Shown here one piece after another: positions 46,909-57,144 of a stretch of DNA of 64,000 nucleotides (the stretch's first letter is position 1; every line of letters begins with the position of its first letter). Source of the DNA: Spirochaetales bacterium (GTDB lineage Bacteria > Spirochaetota > Spirochaetia > Treponematales > Treponemataceae); assembly GCA_003252395.1 (NCBI GenBank), contig QKEL01000013.1:1-64000 (forward strand). The letters run 5' to 3'. Position numbers and translations under genes: made by a program. A model generated the notes under the pieces. The model was not told the DNA's origin. It did not search any database and was given only the letters and a program-made list of their open reading frames with translations.

Positions 46909-47388
46909 ATGCCAATGACCGAGACAGTATCATTCAGTCCAGCGCTCCGCGAGTACATCGCGCAGTGGAAGGACGAGCCGGGCAGTCTGATCATGATCCT
47001 GCACCGGACTCAGGAAGAATACGGGTACTTGCCCCGTAAGGTGGCGATACAGCTATCCCGCGAACTGGATTGCCCGCTGGCCCGCATTTACGGCGTAATC
47101 ACTTTCTACCATTACTTCAAGCTCAAACAGCCGGGCCGACACAATATCCAGGTATGCATGGGCACGGCCTGCTATCTCAAGGACGGCGAAGACTTGATCC
47201 TCGAGCTCGAGAATCTTCTCGGGATCGGGGTGAATCAGGTTACCGCCGACGGCGAGTTCTCGGTGGAAGCGGTCCGCTGCGTGGGCTGCTGCGGTTTGGC
47301 GCCGGTGGCGATCGTGGGCGGGGAGGTATTCGGAAAGCTCACTCCCGACATGCTTCCCGCCGTATTGGCCAAGGTTCGCGGAAAGTGA
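46909..47388 (+). CDS. NuoE-like [2Fe-2S] subunit of multisubunit [FeFe] hydrogenase (HndA/HydC type)
   Basis: Thioredoxin-like [2Fe-2S]: VCMGTACYLKDGED...VEAVRCVGCCGLAPVAIV. Confidence 0.92.
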   Translation: MPMTETVSFSPALREYIAQWKDEPGSLIMILHRTQEEYGYLPRKVAIQLSRELDCPLARIYGVITFYHYFKLKQPGRHNIQVCMGTACYLKDGEDLILELENLLGIGVNQVTADGEFSVEAVRCVGCCGLAPVAIVGGEVFGKLTPDMLPAVLAKVRGK

Positions 47389-47398
47389 GGGGGGCGAG

Positions 47399-47785
47399 AT
47401 GACGTTGGATGAATTGCGCGAGCGTCGCGCGGCGAGCCAGGCGAACATGAATCGCCGGGTTACCGAAGGCAAAACGATAGAGGTCATAGTCGGCATGGGC
47501 ACGTGCGGGATCGCCGCGGGCGGGAAGGATACCCTGGCGGCCTTCGCCAAGGAGCTGGACGCCCTGCACGTGGGCGGCGTAACGGTGAAACAGACCGGCT
47601 GCATGGGGCTGTGCTACGCGGAGCCCACCGTGGAAGTGCGGGTGCCGGGTATGCCCGACGCCATATACGGGCGGGTCGACCCGAAAGTCGTTCGGGAGAT
47701 CGTGCTATCGCATATTATGGGACGTAAACTCGTGGAAGGCCATCTTTATGACCGCCCCGCGTCCGATATTCTGGCCGCGAAGTAG
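47399..47785 (+). CDS. Thioredoxin-like [2Fe-2S] ferredoxin (HndB-like)
   Basis: GMGTCGIAAGGKDTLAAFAKELDAL...KQTGCMGLCYAEPTVEV. Confidence 0.88.
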   Translation: MTLDELRERRAASQANMNRRVTEGKTIEVIVGMGTCGIAAGGKDTLAAFAKELDALHVGGVTVKQTGCMGLCYAEPTVEVRVPGMPDAIYGRVDPKVVREIVLSHIMGRKLVEGHLYDRPASDILAAK

Positions 47786-47793
47786 GAGGAGCC

Positions 47794-49578
47794 ATGTCGT
47801 ACAATCAATTTTGCCTGGTTTGCGGCGGTACGGGATGCGAGTCCTCCAAGGCCGACCTTATTTACCAAAACCTGCTGAAAGCCTGCGAAACCCACGGCCT
47901 TAAAGACTCGGTTCAGGTGGTGAAAACGGGCTGTTTCGGGTTCTGCGAGAAGGGCCCGATCGTGAAAGTGCTGCCGGACGATTCGTTCTACGTAGAGGTA
48001 AAGCCCGAAGACGCCGAACGGATCGTGGCCGAGCACTTCGTCAAGGGTCGCCCGGTCAAGGACCTTCTGTACCATGCGGGGGGCCAGGCGGCCAAGGGCG
48101 AGGGCGACATCAAGTTCTACCAGAAACAGCTTCGAATCGTGCTGCGTAACTGCGGCGTGATTAATCCCGAGAATATCGACGAGTATATCGCGCGGGACGG
48201 GTACGCGGCCCTCGAGAAGGTTCTATTCAAAATGAACCCCGAGGACGTGATCGCCGAGCTCAAGGTATCCGGCTTGCGCGGGCGCGGCGGCGCGGGCTTC
48301 CCCACCTGGCTCAAGTGGCAATCCACGCGGCAATCCCCGGGCAACCAGAAATACGTCATTTGCAACGCCGACGAGGGCGACCCCGGCGCGTACATGGACC
48401 GTTCCACCCTGGAAGGAGACCCCCACAGCGTGCTCGAGGCGATGACCATCGCCGGCTACACCATGGACGCCTCCAAGGGCTTCATCTATATCCGCGCCGA
48501 GTATCCGCTGGCCATTCAGCGGCTGGAGATCGCCATTGCCCAGTCGAGGGAGCTGGGCCTCCTCGGCAAGGACATTCTCGGTTCGGGTTTCGATTTCGAC
48601 ATTCAGATCCGGCTCGGCGCGGGCGCCTTCATCTGCGGCGAGGAAACGGCGCTCATCCAGTCCATCGAGGGCAAGCGCGGCATGCCCGTTCCCAAGCCAC
48701 CGTTCCCCTCGGAATCGGGGCTGTGGGGAAAGCCCACGTCCATCAACAACGTGGAAACCTTCGCGAACGTCCCGGTCATCATCAACAAGGGCGGCGCCTG
48801 GTTCGCCTCCATCGGGACCGAAACCAGCAAGGGCACGAAGGTATTCGCCCTCACCGGCGCCATAAACAACTCGGGCCTGGTGGAAGTGCCCATGGGCACC
48901 ACCCTGCGGGAAATCATTTACGACATAGGCGGCGGCATAAAGGACGGCAAGGGCTTTAAGGCCGTGCAGACCGGCGGTCCCTCCGGCGGCGTGATCACGA
49001 AGGATTTCCTCGACACGCCGATCGACTACGAGTCCCTGACGCGGCTCGGCTCCATGATGGGCTCGGGCGGCATGATCGTCATGGACGACGAGGACTGCAT
49101 CATCGACGTGGTGAAGTTCTACCTCGCCTTTTCGGTTGAGGAATCCTGCGGTAAATGCGCGCCCTGCCGGATCGGCGGCCGCAAGCTCCTGGAAATTCTC
49201 GAGAAGATCACCAAGGGCAACGGTACCATGGAAGACCTCGAGCAGCTGAAGAAGATCGGCAAGGCGATGAAGAACGCGAGCCTGTGCATGCTCGGGGGCA
49301 CCACGCCGAACCCGGTCATGTCCACCCTCAATTATTTCTACGACGAGTATCTCGCCCACATCAAGGACGGGAAGTGCCCGGCGGGCAAATGCAAGTCCTT
49401 GATTACCTACGAGATCGACAGGGAAAAGTGCATTGGCTGCACGGTCTGCGCCCGCAAATGCCCCGTTCCCTGCATCGCGGGAGAGCGGAAGGCGCCCCAC
49501 GAGATCGACCAGTCAAAGTGCATAAAGTGCGGCGCTTGCTTCGACGCTTGCAAGTTCGGCGCCGTGAAGGTTTCGTGA
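47794..49578 (+). CDS. NuoF-like flavoprotein subunit (HndC/HydB type)
   Basis: SGLRGRGGAGFPTWLKWQ (NADH site), EESCGKCAPCRIGGRKLLEIL, C-terminal CIGCTVCARKCP/CIKCGACFDACKF 2x[4Fe-4S]. Confidence 0.94.
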   Translation: MSYNQFCLVCGGTGCESSKADLIYQNLLKACETHGLKDSVQVVKTGCFGFCEKGPIVKVLPDDSFYVEVKPEDAERIVAEHFVKGRPVKDLLYHAGGQAAKGEGDIKFYQKQLRIVLRNCGVINPENIDEYIARDGYAALEKVLFKMNPEDVIAELKVSGLRGRGGAGFPTWLKWQSTRQSPGNQKYVICNADEGDPGAYMDRSTLEGDPHSVLEAMTIAGYTMDASKGFIYIRAEYPLAIQRLEIAIAQSRELGLLGKDILGSGFDFDIQIRLGAGAFICGEETALIQSIEGKRGMPVPKPPFPSESGLWGKPTSINNVETFANVPVIINKGGAWFASIGTETSKGTKVFALTGAINNSGLVEVPMGTTLREIIYDIGGGIKDGKGFKAVQTGGPSGGVITKDFLDTPIDYESLTRLGSMMGSGGMIVMDDEDCIIDVVKFYLAFSVEESCGKCAPCRIGGRKLLEILEKITKGNGTMEDLEQLKKIGKAMKNASLCMLGGTTPNPVMSTLNYFYDEYLAHIKDGKCPAGKCKSLITYEIDREKCIGCTVCARKCPVPCIAGERKAPHEIDQSKCIKCGACFDACKFGAVKVS

Positions 49579-49591
49579 GGAGGCGGGAAGA

Positions 49592-51343
49592 ATGAAAAAG
49601 ATCAACTGCAAGATTAACGGCGAAAGCGTCTCCGTACCGGAGGGCACCACGATACTGAAGGCCGCCCTCGAGGCGAACGTCGCCATACCGACCCTCTGCG
49701 CGCACCCTGACCTGAAGGCCTGGGGCGCGTGCGGCATCTGCGTGGTCCGGGCTGAGGGCAGCCCCAAGATGATCCGCTCCTGCACCACGAGCGTTTCGGA
49801 GGGCATGAACTACGTTACCCACGACCCGGACATCGTCGAAACCCGGCGGACCGTGCTCGAGCTCATCCTGTCCAATCACCCCAACGATTGCCTGCGCTGC
49901 GCGCGAAACGGCTCCTGCGAGCTTCAAAAGCTCTCCGCCGATTTCGGCATCCGCGAGGTAACGTTCTCGTCGGGCGTGCGCGACCTGAGCGAGGACAATT
50001 CCACCTCGGCGATCCAGCTTCACCCCGCGAAATGCATCTCCTGCGGGCGGTGCGCCCTGGTCTGCCAGGAATTGCAGAACGTGTGGGCGCTGGAATTCCT
50101 CTATCGCGGCGACCAGACCCGCATCGCGCCCGCGGGCGACGTGAGCCTGGCCGAATCGCCCTGCGTCAAATGCGGCCAGTGCTCGGCCCATTGCCCGGTG
50201 GGGGCCATCACCGAGGCCGACGAAACGGGTAAGCTCTGGAACGCGATCCGCGATCCGGAGAAAAAGGTGGTCGCCCAGATCGCGCCGGCCGTACGGGTCG
50301 CGCTGGGCGAGGAGTTCGGCCTGCCGCCGGGAACGCTTATCACCGGCAAGATATACGCCGCCCTGCGAAAGCTCGGGATCGACACGGTGTTCGACACGAA
50401 CCTCTCCGCCGACCTCACGATCATGGAAGAGGCGAGCGAGTTCGTGGAACGGTTCGTCCACGGGCACGGGAAGCTGCCCCTCATCACCTCGTGCTGTCCG
50501 AGCTGGGTGGACTATCTCGAAAAATACCACGACGACATGATTCCGAATTTCTCCACGGCAAAAAGCCCCATGATGATGATGGGCGCCATGGTGAAAACCT
50601 ATTACGCCCAAAAGTCGGGCACCGATCCCTCGAAGATCTTTTCCGTGGCCATTATGCCCTGCACCGCCAAAAAATACGAAATACAGCGGAGCGACGACAT
50701 GCGGAGCTCGGGTACCGCCGACGTGGACCTTTCTATCACCACCCGGGAACTCGCCCGGATGATCAAGCAGGCGGGAATCAATATCCTGGACCTTGCCGAC
50801 GAAGAGGCGGATTCTCCCCTGGGCGCCTACACCGGGGCGGGCGTTATCTTCGGGGCGACCGGCGGCGTTATGGAGGCGGCGCTCCGCACCGCCTACAACT
50901 TCGTGACGGGGGAAAACCTCGGTTCCGTGGACCTCGTAGACGTGCGCGGCATGGACGGCGTGAAGGCCACCGTCGTGGACATTAAGGGAACGAAGGTACG
51001 CGTCGCCGTGGCCCACGGCATGGCGAACGTGAAGCGGATCATGGACGAGGTTCGCTCAGCCCGCGAGGCGGGCAGGGATCGGCCCTACGATTTCATCGAG
51101 GTGATGGCCTGCCGCGGCGGTTGCATTTCCGGCGGCGGGCAGCCCTACGGCTCCACCGACGAGGTGCGCCGGCAGCGGACGAAGGGCATCTACCGCGACG
51201 ACGCCGCCTCGAAGATCCGGGTAAGCCACGAGAACCCGGCGATCATAGCGCTCTATAAGGAATTCCTCGGAAAGCCCCTAAGCGCGAAGAGCCATGAGCT
51301 CCTGCATACCCACTACGTCCCGCGACCGATCTGGGTGAAGTAG
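49592..51343 (+). CDS. [FeFe] hydrogenase catalytic subunit (HndD/HydA type)
   Basis: H-cluster motifs TSCCPSWV, MPCTAKKYE, ACRGGCISGGGQP; N-terminal [2Fe-2S] and [4Fe-4S] motifs. Confidence 0.96.
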   Translation: MKKINCKINGESVSVPEGTTILKAALEANVAIPTLCAHPDLKAWGACGICVVRAEGSPKMIRSCTTSVSEGMNYVTHDPDIVETRRTVLELILSNHPNDCLRCARNGSCELQKLSADFGIREVTFSSGVRDLSEDNSTSAIQLHPAKCISCGRCALVCQELQNVWALEFLYRGDQTRIAPAGDVSLAESPCVKCGQCSAHCPVGAITEADETGKLWNAIRDPEKKVVAQIAPAVRVALGEEFGLPPGTLITGKIYAALRKLGIDTVFDTNLSADLTIMEEASEFVERFVHGHGKLPLITSCCPSWVDYLEKYHDDMIPNFSTAKSPMMMMGAMVKTYYAQKSGTDPSKIFSVAIMPCTAKKYEIQRSDDMRSSGTADVDLSITTRELARMIKQAGINILDLADEEADSPLGAYTGAGVIFGATGGVMEAALRTAYNFVTGENLGSVDLVDVRGMDGVKATVVDIKGTKVRVAVAHGMANVKRIMDEVRSAREAGRDRPYDFIEVMACRGGCISGGGQPYGSTDEVRRQRTKGIYRDDAASKIRVSHENPAIIALYKEFLGKPLSAKSHELLHTHYVPRPIWVK

Positions 51344-51413
51344 GCCGCGCCCAACGCCGCGCGATCGGCGAAGGGGAGTGAAGGGGCGGGGAAAGGCTGA
51401 TATACTGTATCTC

Positions 51414-51959
51414 ATGGAAATCAAAGACCTTGATCCGGCCTTTCTCCCGTCGGTAACGGCGCTATTCGCGCGGGTCGTCGCGCATATGCGGGCGGCGGGG
51501 ATAGACCAGTGGGACGAAATATACCCCGATGCCGCGGTGCTGGAAGCCGATCTCCGCTCGGGCGCGGCCTTCGGGCTCTTCGCGGTCGAAAACGGTTTGC
51601 CTGGCGAACTGCGGGCGTACGTTACGCTGAACGGCGAACAGGACGCGGCGTACGGGACGGTTCCCTGGAGCGAGCAAAACGGCCGTCCGCTGGTCATTCA
51701 TCGGCTGTGCGTAGACCCCGTTTTCCGGGGCAAAGGGGCGGCGAAGCGGCTCGTCGCCTTCGCGGAAGCCCATGCCGCTCGCTTTGGCCATACCTCCATC
51801 CGGCTCGACGCATTCAGCCTCAATCCCGCGGCCCTCTCCCTCTACGATTCGCTCGGCTACGACTGGCGCGGCGAGGTAACCTTCCGGAAGGGGCTATTTC
51901 GCTGTTATGAGAAAATACTCGAGCCGGGCGGCGCGTTCGGCGCGGTCAGATTTTCCTGA
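51414..51959 (+). CDS. GNAT-family N-acetyltransferase
   Basis: [28 protein letters not shown]...[12 protein letters not shown]. Confidence 0.85.
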   Translation: MEIKDLDPAFLPSVTALFARVVAHMRAAGIDQWDEIYPDAAVLEADLRSGAAFGLFAVENGLPGELRAYVTLNGEQDAAYGTVPWSEQNGRPLVIHRLCVDPVFRGKGAAKRLVAFAEAHAARFGHTSIRLDAFSLNPAALSLYDSLGYDWRGEVTFRKGLFRCYEKILEPGGAFGAVRFS

Positions 51960-53583
51960 GCGCCTCGTCCAGTGAGCGGATCACCTCGTCGCCGCGGACG
52001 CCTAGGTCGCGCACCCTGCCGGCCCGATCGTGTATGTCGGCGAATTCCGACGAAACCCGGTCCAATTCCTTCAAGCTAGAGGCCGACCGGGAACGGATAT
52101 TCTCCACGGCGGTATGGTTCGACTCGAGCATCCCGTTGATCTTGGTCACGGACTCGCTCATTTCCCGGGAAGCGGTAACCACGTCCGTCACGGAGCGATT
52201 GATGTCGCCGGTGCCGACCGAAAGCTCCTCCATGCCCGAGCTTATTTCCGCGAAAGCGGAACGGGCCCGTTGGGTTTCCTTCCCGATCACCGTGAAGGCT
52301 TCCCCGATCGTCCGGTTCGACTCCTGCACCTCGCCGATCTTCTTGAAAAGGCCGCCGAGCCCGTCGGCTATTATCTTGCTGTTTTCCGCGGTCTCTTCCG
52401 CGAGTCGCCTGATTTCTTCCGCGACCACCGCGAAGCCCTTGCCGCTGTCTCCAGCGTGGGCCGCCTCGATCGCGGCGTTCATGGCCAAAAGGTTCGTCTG
52501 GCTCGAAATGGCCCCGATCACCTCTACCACTTCCTGCAGGGAATCGCCGCTTTCCGCCAGCGACTCGATGCTCGCCCCGGAGACCTCGGCGCTCTCCCGC
52601 CCCCCGTTAATGCTATTCGCCAGGGCTTCCACGCTTTCCCGGTTGCGCCGGGCGACTTCTGACATGCTCCCGATGGAAGCCACCATCTGCTCGATGGCCG
52701 CGGAGGCCACCATGGTCATGGAGCGGTTCTTCTCCGTTGACCGGGTAATGTCGGCGGTCGCCGCGGCGATCACCCCGTTGGAATCGGCGGTTTTGCCCGC
52801 CTCCCGGTTCAGCTCCTCCAGATCGGCCCGCATGCGGGAAACGCCCTCGCCGATCGCCTTGGTCGCCTTGGCCATGCCCTCGGATTCCTCCACCAGGATC
52901 GAGCCCGTGTGGAGCCCCTCCCTGGCCGCGTTCATGGCGTCGGTTGTCTTGGCCACCTTGATGCCCGCTTCCTCGGCGGCCTTCTCAAGGCTCTTCGTAT
53001 AGCCGTCCATAATCCTCAGCAGGAGGAAGGCGAGCAAGCCGGTGCACAGGAGCCCCATGGTGCTGTTGATGATTCCCGTATTGGCGGTGGCGTACACCGA
53101 TTCGCCCGCGCCCTTGACCATGGCCCAAATCGCCCAGTTGCCTATGCCGAAAAAAACCGTGGTGGCCAGTACTTGAACCATTCCGGAAAAAACGCCCACG
53201 TAGAGAACCAAATACGACATGTAAAAGGCGTAGGTCGTAAAGGCGGTCTCCGGCGAGGCGCGCGAATTGAGGAGGCGAATGGCGACGGTTACGATAATCG
53301 TCGGCAAGGCGTAGGACCAGACGGCGAGGGAAAGGTTCCCGGCCCGAAGGGCCGCGAGGCTTATCAGTACCAGCGCGACGATGGCCACTCCCCCGAGCAT
53401 GCCCTTCCGGGCGAGCTCCGGGTCTAAGGGGATGCTTGCGTACAACGCCAAAAGGAGCGAGAGGAGGAGCAGCATAAAAAAGCTGTAAACCGAGAATATC
53501 CGGGCCTTGCTCCGGGTGATGTAGTCGCGGTTTTCGTAATTAACGGTAAAAAAACGGATTATCGCTTCGTATAACTTTTTCAT
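51946..53583 (-). CDS. Methyl-accepting chemotaxis protein (membrane, no extracytoplasmic sensor domain apparent)
   Basis: Hydrophobic N-terminal half, signalling tip [49 protein letters not shown]. Confidence 0.9.
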   Translation of the reverse strand: MKKLYEAIIRFFTVNYENRDYITRSKARIFSVYSFFMLLLLSLLLALYASIPLDPELARKGMLGGVAIVALVLISLAALRAGNLSLAVWSYALPTIIVTVAIRLLNSRASPETAFTTYAFYMSYLVLYVGVFSGMVQVLATTVFFGIGNWAIWAMVKGAGESVYATANTGIINSTMGLLCTGLLAFLLLRIMDGYTKSLEKAAEEAGIKVAKTTDAMNAAREGLHTGSILVEESEGMAKATKAIGEGVSRMRADLEELNREAGKTADSNGVIAAATADITRSTEKNRSMTMVASAAIEQMVASIGSMSEVARRNRESVEALANSINGGRESAEVSGASIESLAESGDSLQEVVEVIGAISSQTNLLAMNAAIEAAHAGDSGKGFAVVAEEIRRLAEETAENSKIIADGLGGLFKKIGEVQESNRTIGEAFTVIGKETQRARSAFAEISSGMEELSVGTGDINRSVTDVVTASREMSESVTKINGMLESNHTAVENIRSRSASSLKELDRVSSEFADIHDRAGRVRDLGVRGDEVIRSLDEALRKI

Positions 53584-53757
53584 TAAACCATTACATGCCA
53601 GGATTTACCCTTCGCACAAGTCAAATTTCTCCAGTAAATGCGTCTTTTTTATCGAAACGATTTTATCGCGTCTTTTGCCGCATCTGCCCCGTAATCTGTG
53701 CCTTCCGTGCGCCCGCTCTTGATCAAATACCCGGTTTCATCGTTTACTGCTTATATC

Positions 53758-54492
53758 ATGACGCACGCAACAAATAATGCCGGCAACGACGGCGCACCCG
53801 AATCGGCGCTTCGCCGCGCGGTTAAGACGGGCTTGCATTCCGCCCGGGAAAACGCCCTTCCCGGCATCATTCTTTGGCTCTTTGCCTCGGCCATCGTCGC
53901 CGGGTATTGGCTCTTCGAACCGATGCACCGGTTTCTCACTAACCTGGGAAAATTCAAAGCCGAGTCGGGCTACGCCTATTCCATCGTCGCCACCGGAATC
54001 TTTGGCGGGCTAATCCCGTTCCTGTGGCGCCTCGCCCGGGGGAAAAAGCGGGGAACGCGCCTTTGGAACGTGCCTGCCTGGTCGGCCGGTCTCTTTCTCA
54101 CCCTCTTTTGGGCGTATAAGGGCTTTGAAATCGACTTTTTCTACCGCCTTCAGGCGGTGGTTTTCGGAAACGGAAGCGCGCCGTCGGTGCTCGTCCCGAA
54201 GGTCCTCGTCGACCAGTTCGTCTACAATCCCCTGTGGGCCGGTTGGACCCAGCTTTTGGGCTACTGGTGGCTCGAACGCTCCTTCCGCGCCTCGGCCCTT
54301 ACCGACCGCGAATTCTGGGGCACCATTGGCCCTCGCCTCGTCACGGTGCTCATTTCCACCTGGGGCGTATGGATCCCCATGGTCTGTATTATCTACTCCC
54401 TGCCCCCGGAGCTCCAGGTACCGCTTTTCAATATCGCCCTGTGTTTTTGGAGCCTCATGCTCGCCAGCATCACCGCCGAGGGCAAAGAGTAA
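53758..54492 (+). CDS. Membrane protein, hypothetical
   Basis: Multiple TM helices; no recognised family. Confidence 0.6.
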   Translation: MTHATNNAGNDGAPESALRRAVKTGLHSARENALPGIILWLFASAIVAGYWLFEPMHRFLTNLGKFKAESGYAYSIVATGIFGGLIPFLWRLARGKKRGTRLWNVPAWSAGLFLTLFWAYKGFEIDFFYRLQAVVFGNGSAPSVLVPKVLVDQFVYNPLWAGWTQLLGYWWLERSFRASALTDREFWGTIGPRLVTVLISTWGVWIPMVCIIYSLPPELQVPLFNIALCFWSLMLASITAEGKE

Positions 54493-54528
54493 GGCGCGAT
54501 CCCCCGGGGAAGAATGGCCGCCGGTTTC

Positions 54529-55026
54529 TTAGCCGGCGGGAAAGTTTACGTTGGAAAGGCCTTCGTAATAATTCGCCGTTTCCGCGCGGAATTCGATCGC
54601 CGAATAGTCCGGATCGTTCACGCCCTTCGGGTAGTATATCTCGCACCCGTCCCTCCAGAGCAGCCTTCTCGCTTCCGCATCGGTACGAACCGTGGCGGTG
54701 CCGGAAAGCATGAGCCCCTTGAACCGTTTTTCGTCGCAAAAGTACACGCAACAGCGGGGATTGCGCCGCAGGTCGGCCACCCGCCGCGACGAGGTGTTGG
54801 TGCTGAACCAAACCGTTTTCAGGCCTTCCGTCTCGGCTTTCATGAACGCCTTAACGCTCGGCGCCCCGTCGCCCCCTACGGAGCCAAGATAGGCGATAAG
54901 CGAGTCGCGTACCAGCGCAAGCGACCGCTCCCGAGCCGATTCTTCGCTCAGGGCTGCCGCCGCGCCCTCTTTCGCCTTCTTCGCCGATTCAACCGCCGTT
55001 TCGATTGGGTCGTTCTTTTCCATCAT
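54529..55026 (-). CDS. Pyridoxamine 5'-phosphate oxidase family (FMN-binding split barrel) protein
   Basis: VWFSTNTSSRRVADLRRNPRCCVYFCDEKRFKGLMLSGTATV. Confidence 0.85.
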   Translation of the reverse strand: MMEKNDPIETAVESAKKAKEGAAAALSEESARERSLALVRDSLIAYLGSVGGDGAPSVKAFMKAETEGLKTVWFSTNTSSRRVADLRRNPRCCVYFCDEKRFKGLMLSGTATVRTDAEARRLLWRDGCEIYYPKGVNDPDYSAIEFRAETANYYEGLSNVNFPAG

Positions 55027-55045
55027 GCCGCTCCTTGTCGTATCG

Positions 55046-55471
55046 TCATTCTTTGAGGTTTTCGTACACCCGTTCCAGCAGCGCCTCAAACCGAACTGCC
55101 TCCTCTTCGCTGAAACCCCGGTAAAATACGTCGTTCATCCGCTCCGAAACCGCCTCGTACCGGCTGCGCATCGCCCGGTTCTTGTCGGTCAGGAAAATCA
55201 GTATCTTTCGCCGGTCCCGCGGGCTTCCCTCCCTGCGGATCTGGCCTTCGGCCTCGAGCCGGTCCAGCATGCGGGTCAGGGTCGATTTCCCGAGGGCGGT
55301 CCTGGCCGACAGTTCCTGAATGGAGATGCCGTCCTCTTTCCACAGGGGAAAGAGAATGCGCCCCTGTGCCGGGTTTATGTCTTCTACCCCATACTCCTTG
55401 AGGAGCTTGGAGAAGATCCTTCCCGACAAGTGGTGAATTTTCGCGAGTACGTGCCCGCTGTTTCTTTTCAT
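55046..55471 (-). CDS. MarR-family transcriptional regulator
   Basis: ISIQELSARTALGKSTLTRMLDRLEAEGQIRREGSPRDRRKILIFLTDKN. Confidence 0.9.
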   Translation of the reverse strand: MKRNSGHVLAKIHHLSGRIFSKLLKEYGVEDINPAQGRILFPLWKEDGISIQELSARTALGKSTLTRMLDRLEAEGQIRREGSPRDRRKILIFLTDKNRAMRSRYEAVSERMNDVFYRGFSEEEAVRFEALLERVYENLKE

Positions 55472-55485
55472 TGTAGGTAGTATAG

Positions 55486-55497
55486 TTGTATATACAA
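55486..55497. promoter_or_regulatory. Perfect palindrome TTGTATATACAA, probable MarR operator
   Basis: 12-bp perfect palindrome 15 bp upstream of the marR start codon. Confidence 0.55.
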
Positions 55498-55504
55498 ATA
55501 AAAG

Positions 55505-55545
55505 TCAATAAAAAAGGCGGAAACCTTTTCGTACGGTTCCGCCCG
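55505..55545 (-). terminator. Intrinsic terminator of the DUF134/NifX-like gene
   Basis: GGCGGAA...TTCCGCC stem with T-run on the minus strand. Confidence 0.7.
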
Positions 55546-55551
55546 TGGCGA

Positions 55552-56307
55552 TCAGTGCGCGCACTCGTGGTCTGAATCGCCCCCGTGCGCGTGGCAGGTT
55601 TCTCCCGAATCGGAAAGGGCGCCGCTGAGCCAGGCTTCCACCGCCGGCCGCGCTTCTCCCGAGGCTCCCCGAATCGTTTTAATGCCGTTTGAAGCGAGTA
55701 CGTTTATCGCCCCGTTCCCGATATTGCCGGCGATCATCATGGTAATGCCCCGTTCGGCCAGAACCGGCGCGATGCCCGATTTGCAGCCGCACCCTTGACG
55801 GGAAGGGAGGAGGCTTTCCTCCACGATCTTGTTTCCTTCGACGGTAAATACGGCGTACTCCGCGCAGTGGCCAAAATGTGAGTCGATGGTTTTTCCCGCT
55901 ACGGGAACCGCGATTTTCATGAGTCTATCTCCTTGGGTTTGTATCCGGACGTTGCCGCCCCGTATCTCCACGGCTGCCCCGTTTACCAGGGCTTGCGCCG
56001 ATTTCTTTCTCGCTTCCGTCACGATTCTGCCGAAGGTTTGCCGGGAAACCCCCATTTGGCGGGCCGCGGCTTCCTGATAGAGCCCTTCCAGATCGGCCAA
56101 GCGCAGGGCCTCAAGCTCATCCAGGGTCAAAACGACGGTATCGGCCTCCCGGAGCGGCCCGGTCCCGCGATGGCTGCCGTCTTGATTCTGCCGTACGCCC
56201 AGGCGGCACTCCGGCTCTGACGGGAGGCGCGGAAGGCTCGCGTCGTCGTGGCGGCTTTGCCGGGGTCTGACGTTTCGCGGACAACAGGGGCGGGGCATAC
56301 GGCCCAT
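55552..56307 (-). CDS. DUF134 HTH protein fused to dinitrogenase iron-molybdenum cofactor (NifX/NifB-like) domain
   Basis: [51 protein letters not shown] (DUF134) followed by [25 protein letters not shown]...[17 protein letters not shown]; His/Cys-rich tail. Confidence 0.85.
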   Translation of the reverse strand: MGRMPRPCCPRNVRPRQSRHDDASLPRLPSEPECRLGVRQNQDGSHRGTGPLREADTVVLTLDELEALRLADLEGLYQEAAARQMGVSRQTFGRIVTEARKKSAQALVNGAAVEIRGGNVRIQTQGDRLMKIAVPVAGKTIDSHFGHCAEYAVFTVEGNKIVEESLLPSRQGCGCKSGIAPVLAERGITMMIAGNIGNGAINVLASNGIKTIRGASGEARPAVEAWLSGALSDSGETCHAHGGDSDHECAH

Positions 56308-56422
56308 GTTATGGGCATATGCCAATAAAGTCAAGGGTCACGCACGCGAACGCACCGTAGCGGGCGGGCCAGGGCGGGATCTAGGACGATCGGCCCCGCA
56401 TCGGCTATACTCGATTTCGCGT

Positions 56423-57049
56423 ATGAAAGAAACCAGGGAAAAAAAACGGACCAAGCGCGACGCGCAGGCTCGGGAGTCTAAAGACCGCATTTACGAGGCA
56501 GGCATCCGATTATTCACCGAAAAGGGCTTCGACGAAACGAGCATCGCGGAGATATGCCGGAAGGCCGAGTGTTCCGTAGGGGCTTTTTATCATTATTTCG
56601 CGACCAAAGACTCCATTATAGAGGAGAACTTCCGCCGGACCGACCGGCAAGTGGATCTGTGGGGAACGTTGGCCGGCGAAAACGGGGCGAAACCCGTAAG
56701 CGTACGGGAATCCGTCCTCTCGTTTTTCGATTCGTACGCCCAGCTGGTGAAGATAAACGGGTTGGAGTTTTCGAAGCGGTTTTATACCTGGAAGAACAAG
56801 AACTTTATCAAAAAGGGCCGGCCCATGCAGAACCGGCTCGCCGATCTCCTCCGCCGCGGTAACGAATCGGGCGCCATCGCCTTACTCGTTTCGCCCGAAG
56901 AAGCCTGCGAATGGCTATTCCTGTGCGCCCGCGGGGTCGTTTTCCATTGGTGCCTGCACGAGGGTTCCTTTGAGCTCGCCGCGGAAATGCGAACGTGCAT
57001 CGGCCGCGCCCTTCGGGGAATAGAGTCCGGATCGGGCGTCGCGGAATAA
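56423..57049 (+). CDS. TetR-family transcriptional regulator
   Basis: IYEAGIRLFTEKGFDETSIAEICRKAECSVGAFYHYFATKDSIIEE. Confidence 0.9.
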   Translation: MKETREKKRTKRDAQARESKDRIYEAGIRLFTEKGFDETSIAEICRKAECSVGAFYHYFATKDSIIEENFRRTDRQVDLWGTLAGENGAKPVSVRESVLSFFDSYAQLVKINGLEFSKRFYTWKNKNFIKKGRPMQNRLADLLRRGNESGAIALLVSPEEACEWLFLCARGVVFHWCLHEGSFELAAEMRTCIGRALRGIESGSGVAE

Positions 57050-57083
57050 AAAAAAAACCGCCCGAACCTGAGTCCGGGCGGTC
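57047..57083. terminator. Intrinsic terminator between convergent tetR and flavoprotein genes
   Basis: CCGCCCG...CGGGCGG stem, T10 on the minus strand. Confidence 0.75.
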
Positions 57084-57144
57084 GGAGGAGAGTATCAAAA
57101 CCAAGACGAGGCCTTTCCGTTGGGCCGCCCCGTCTTAATTCCCG

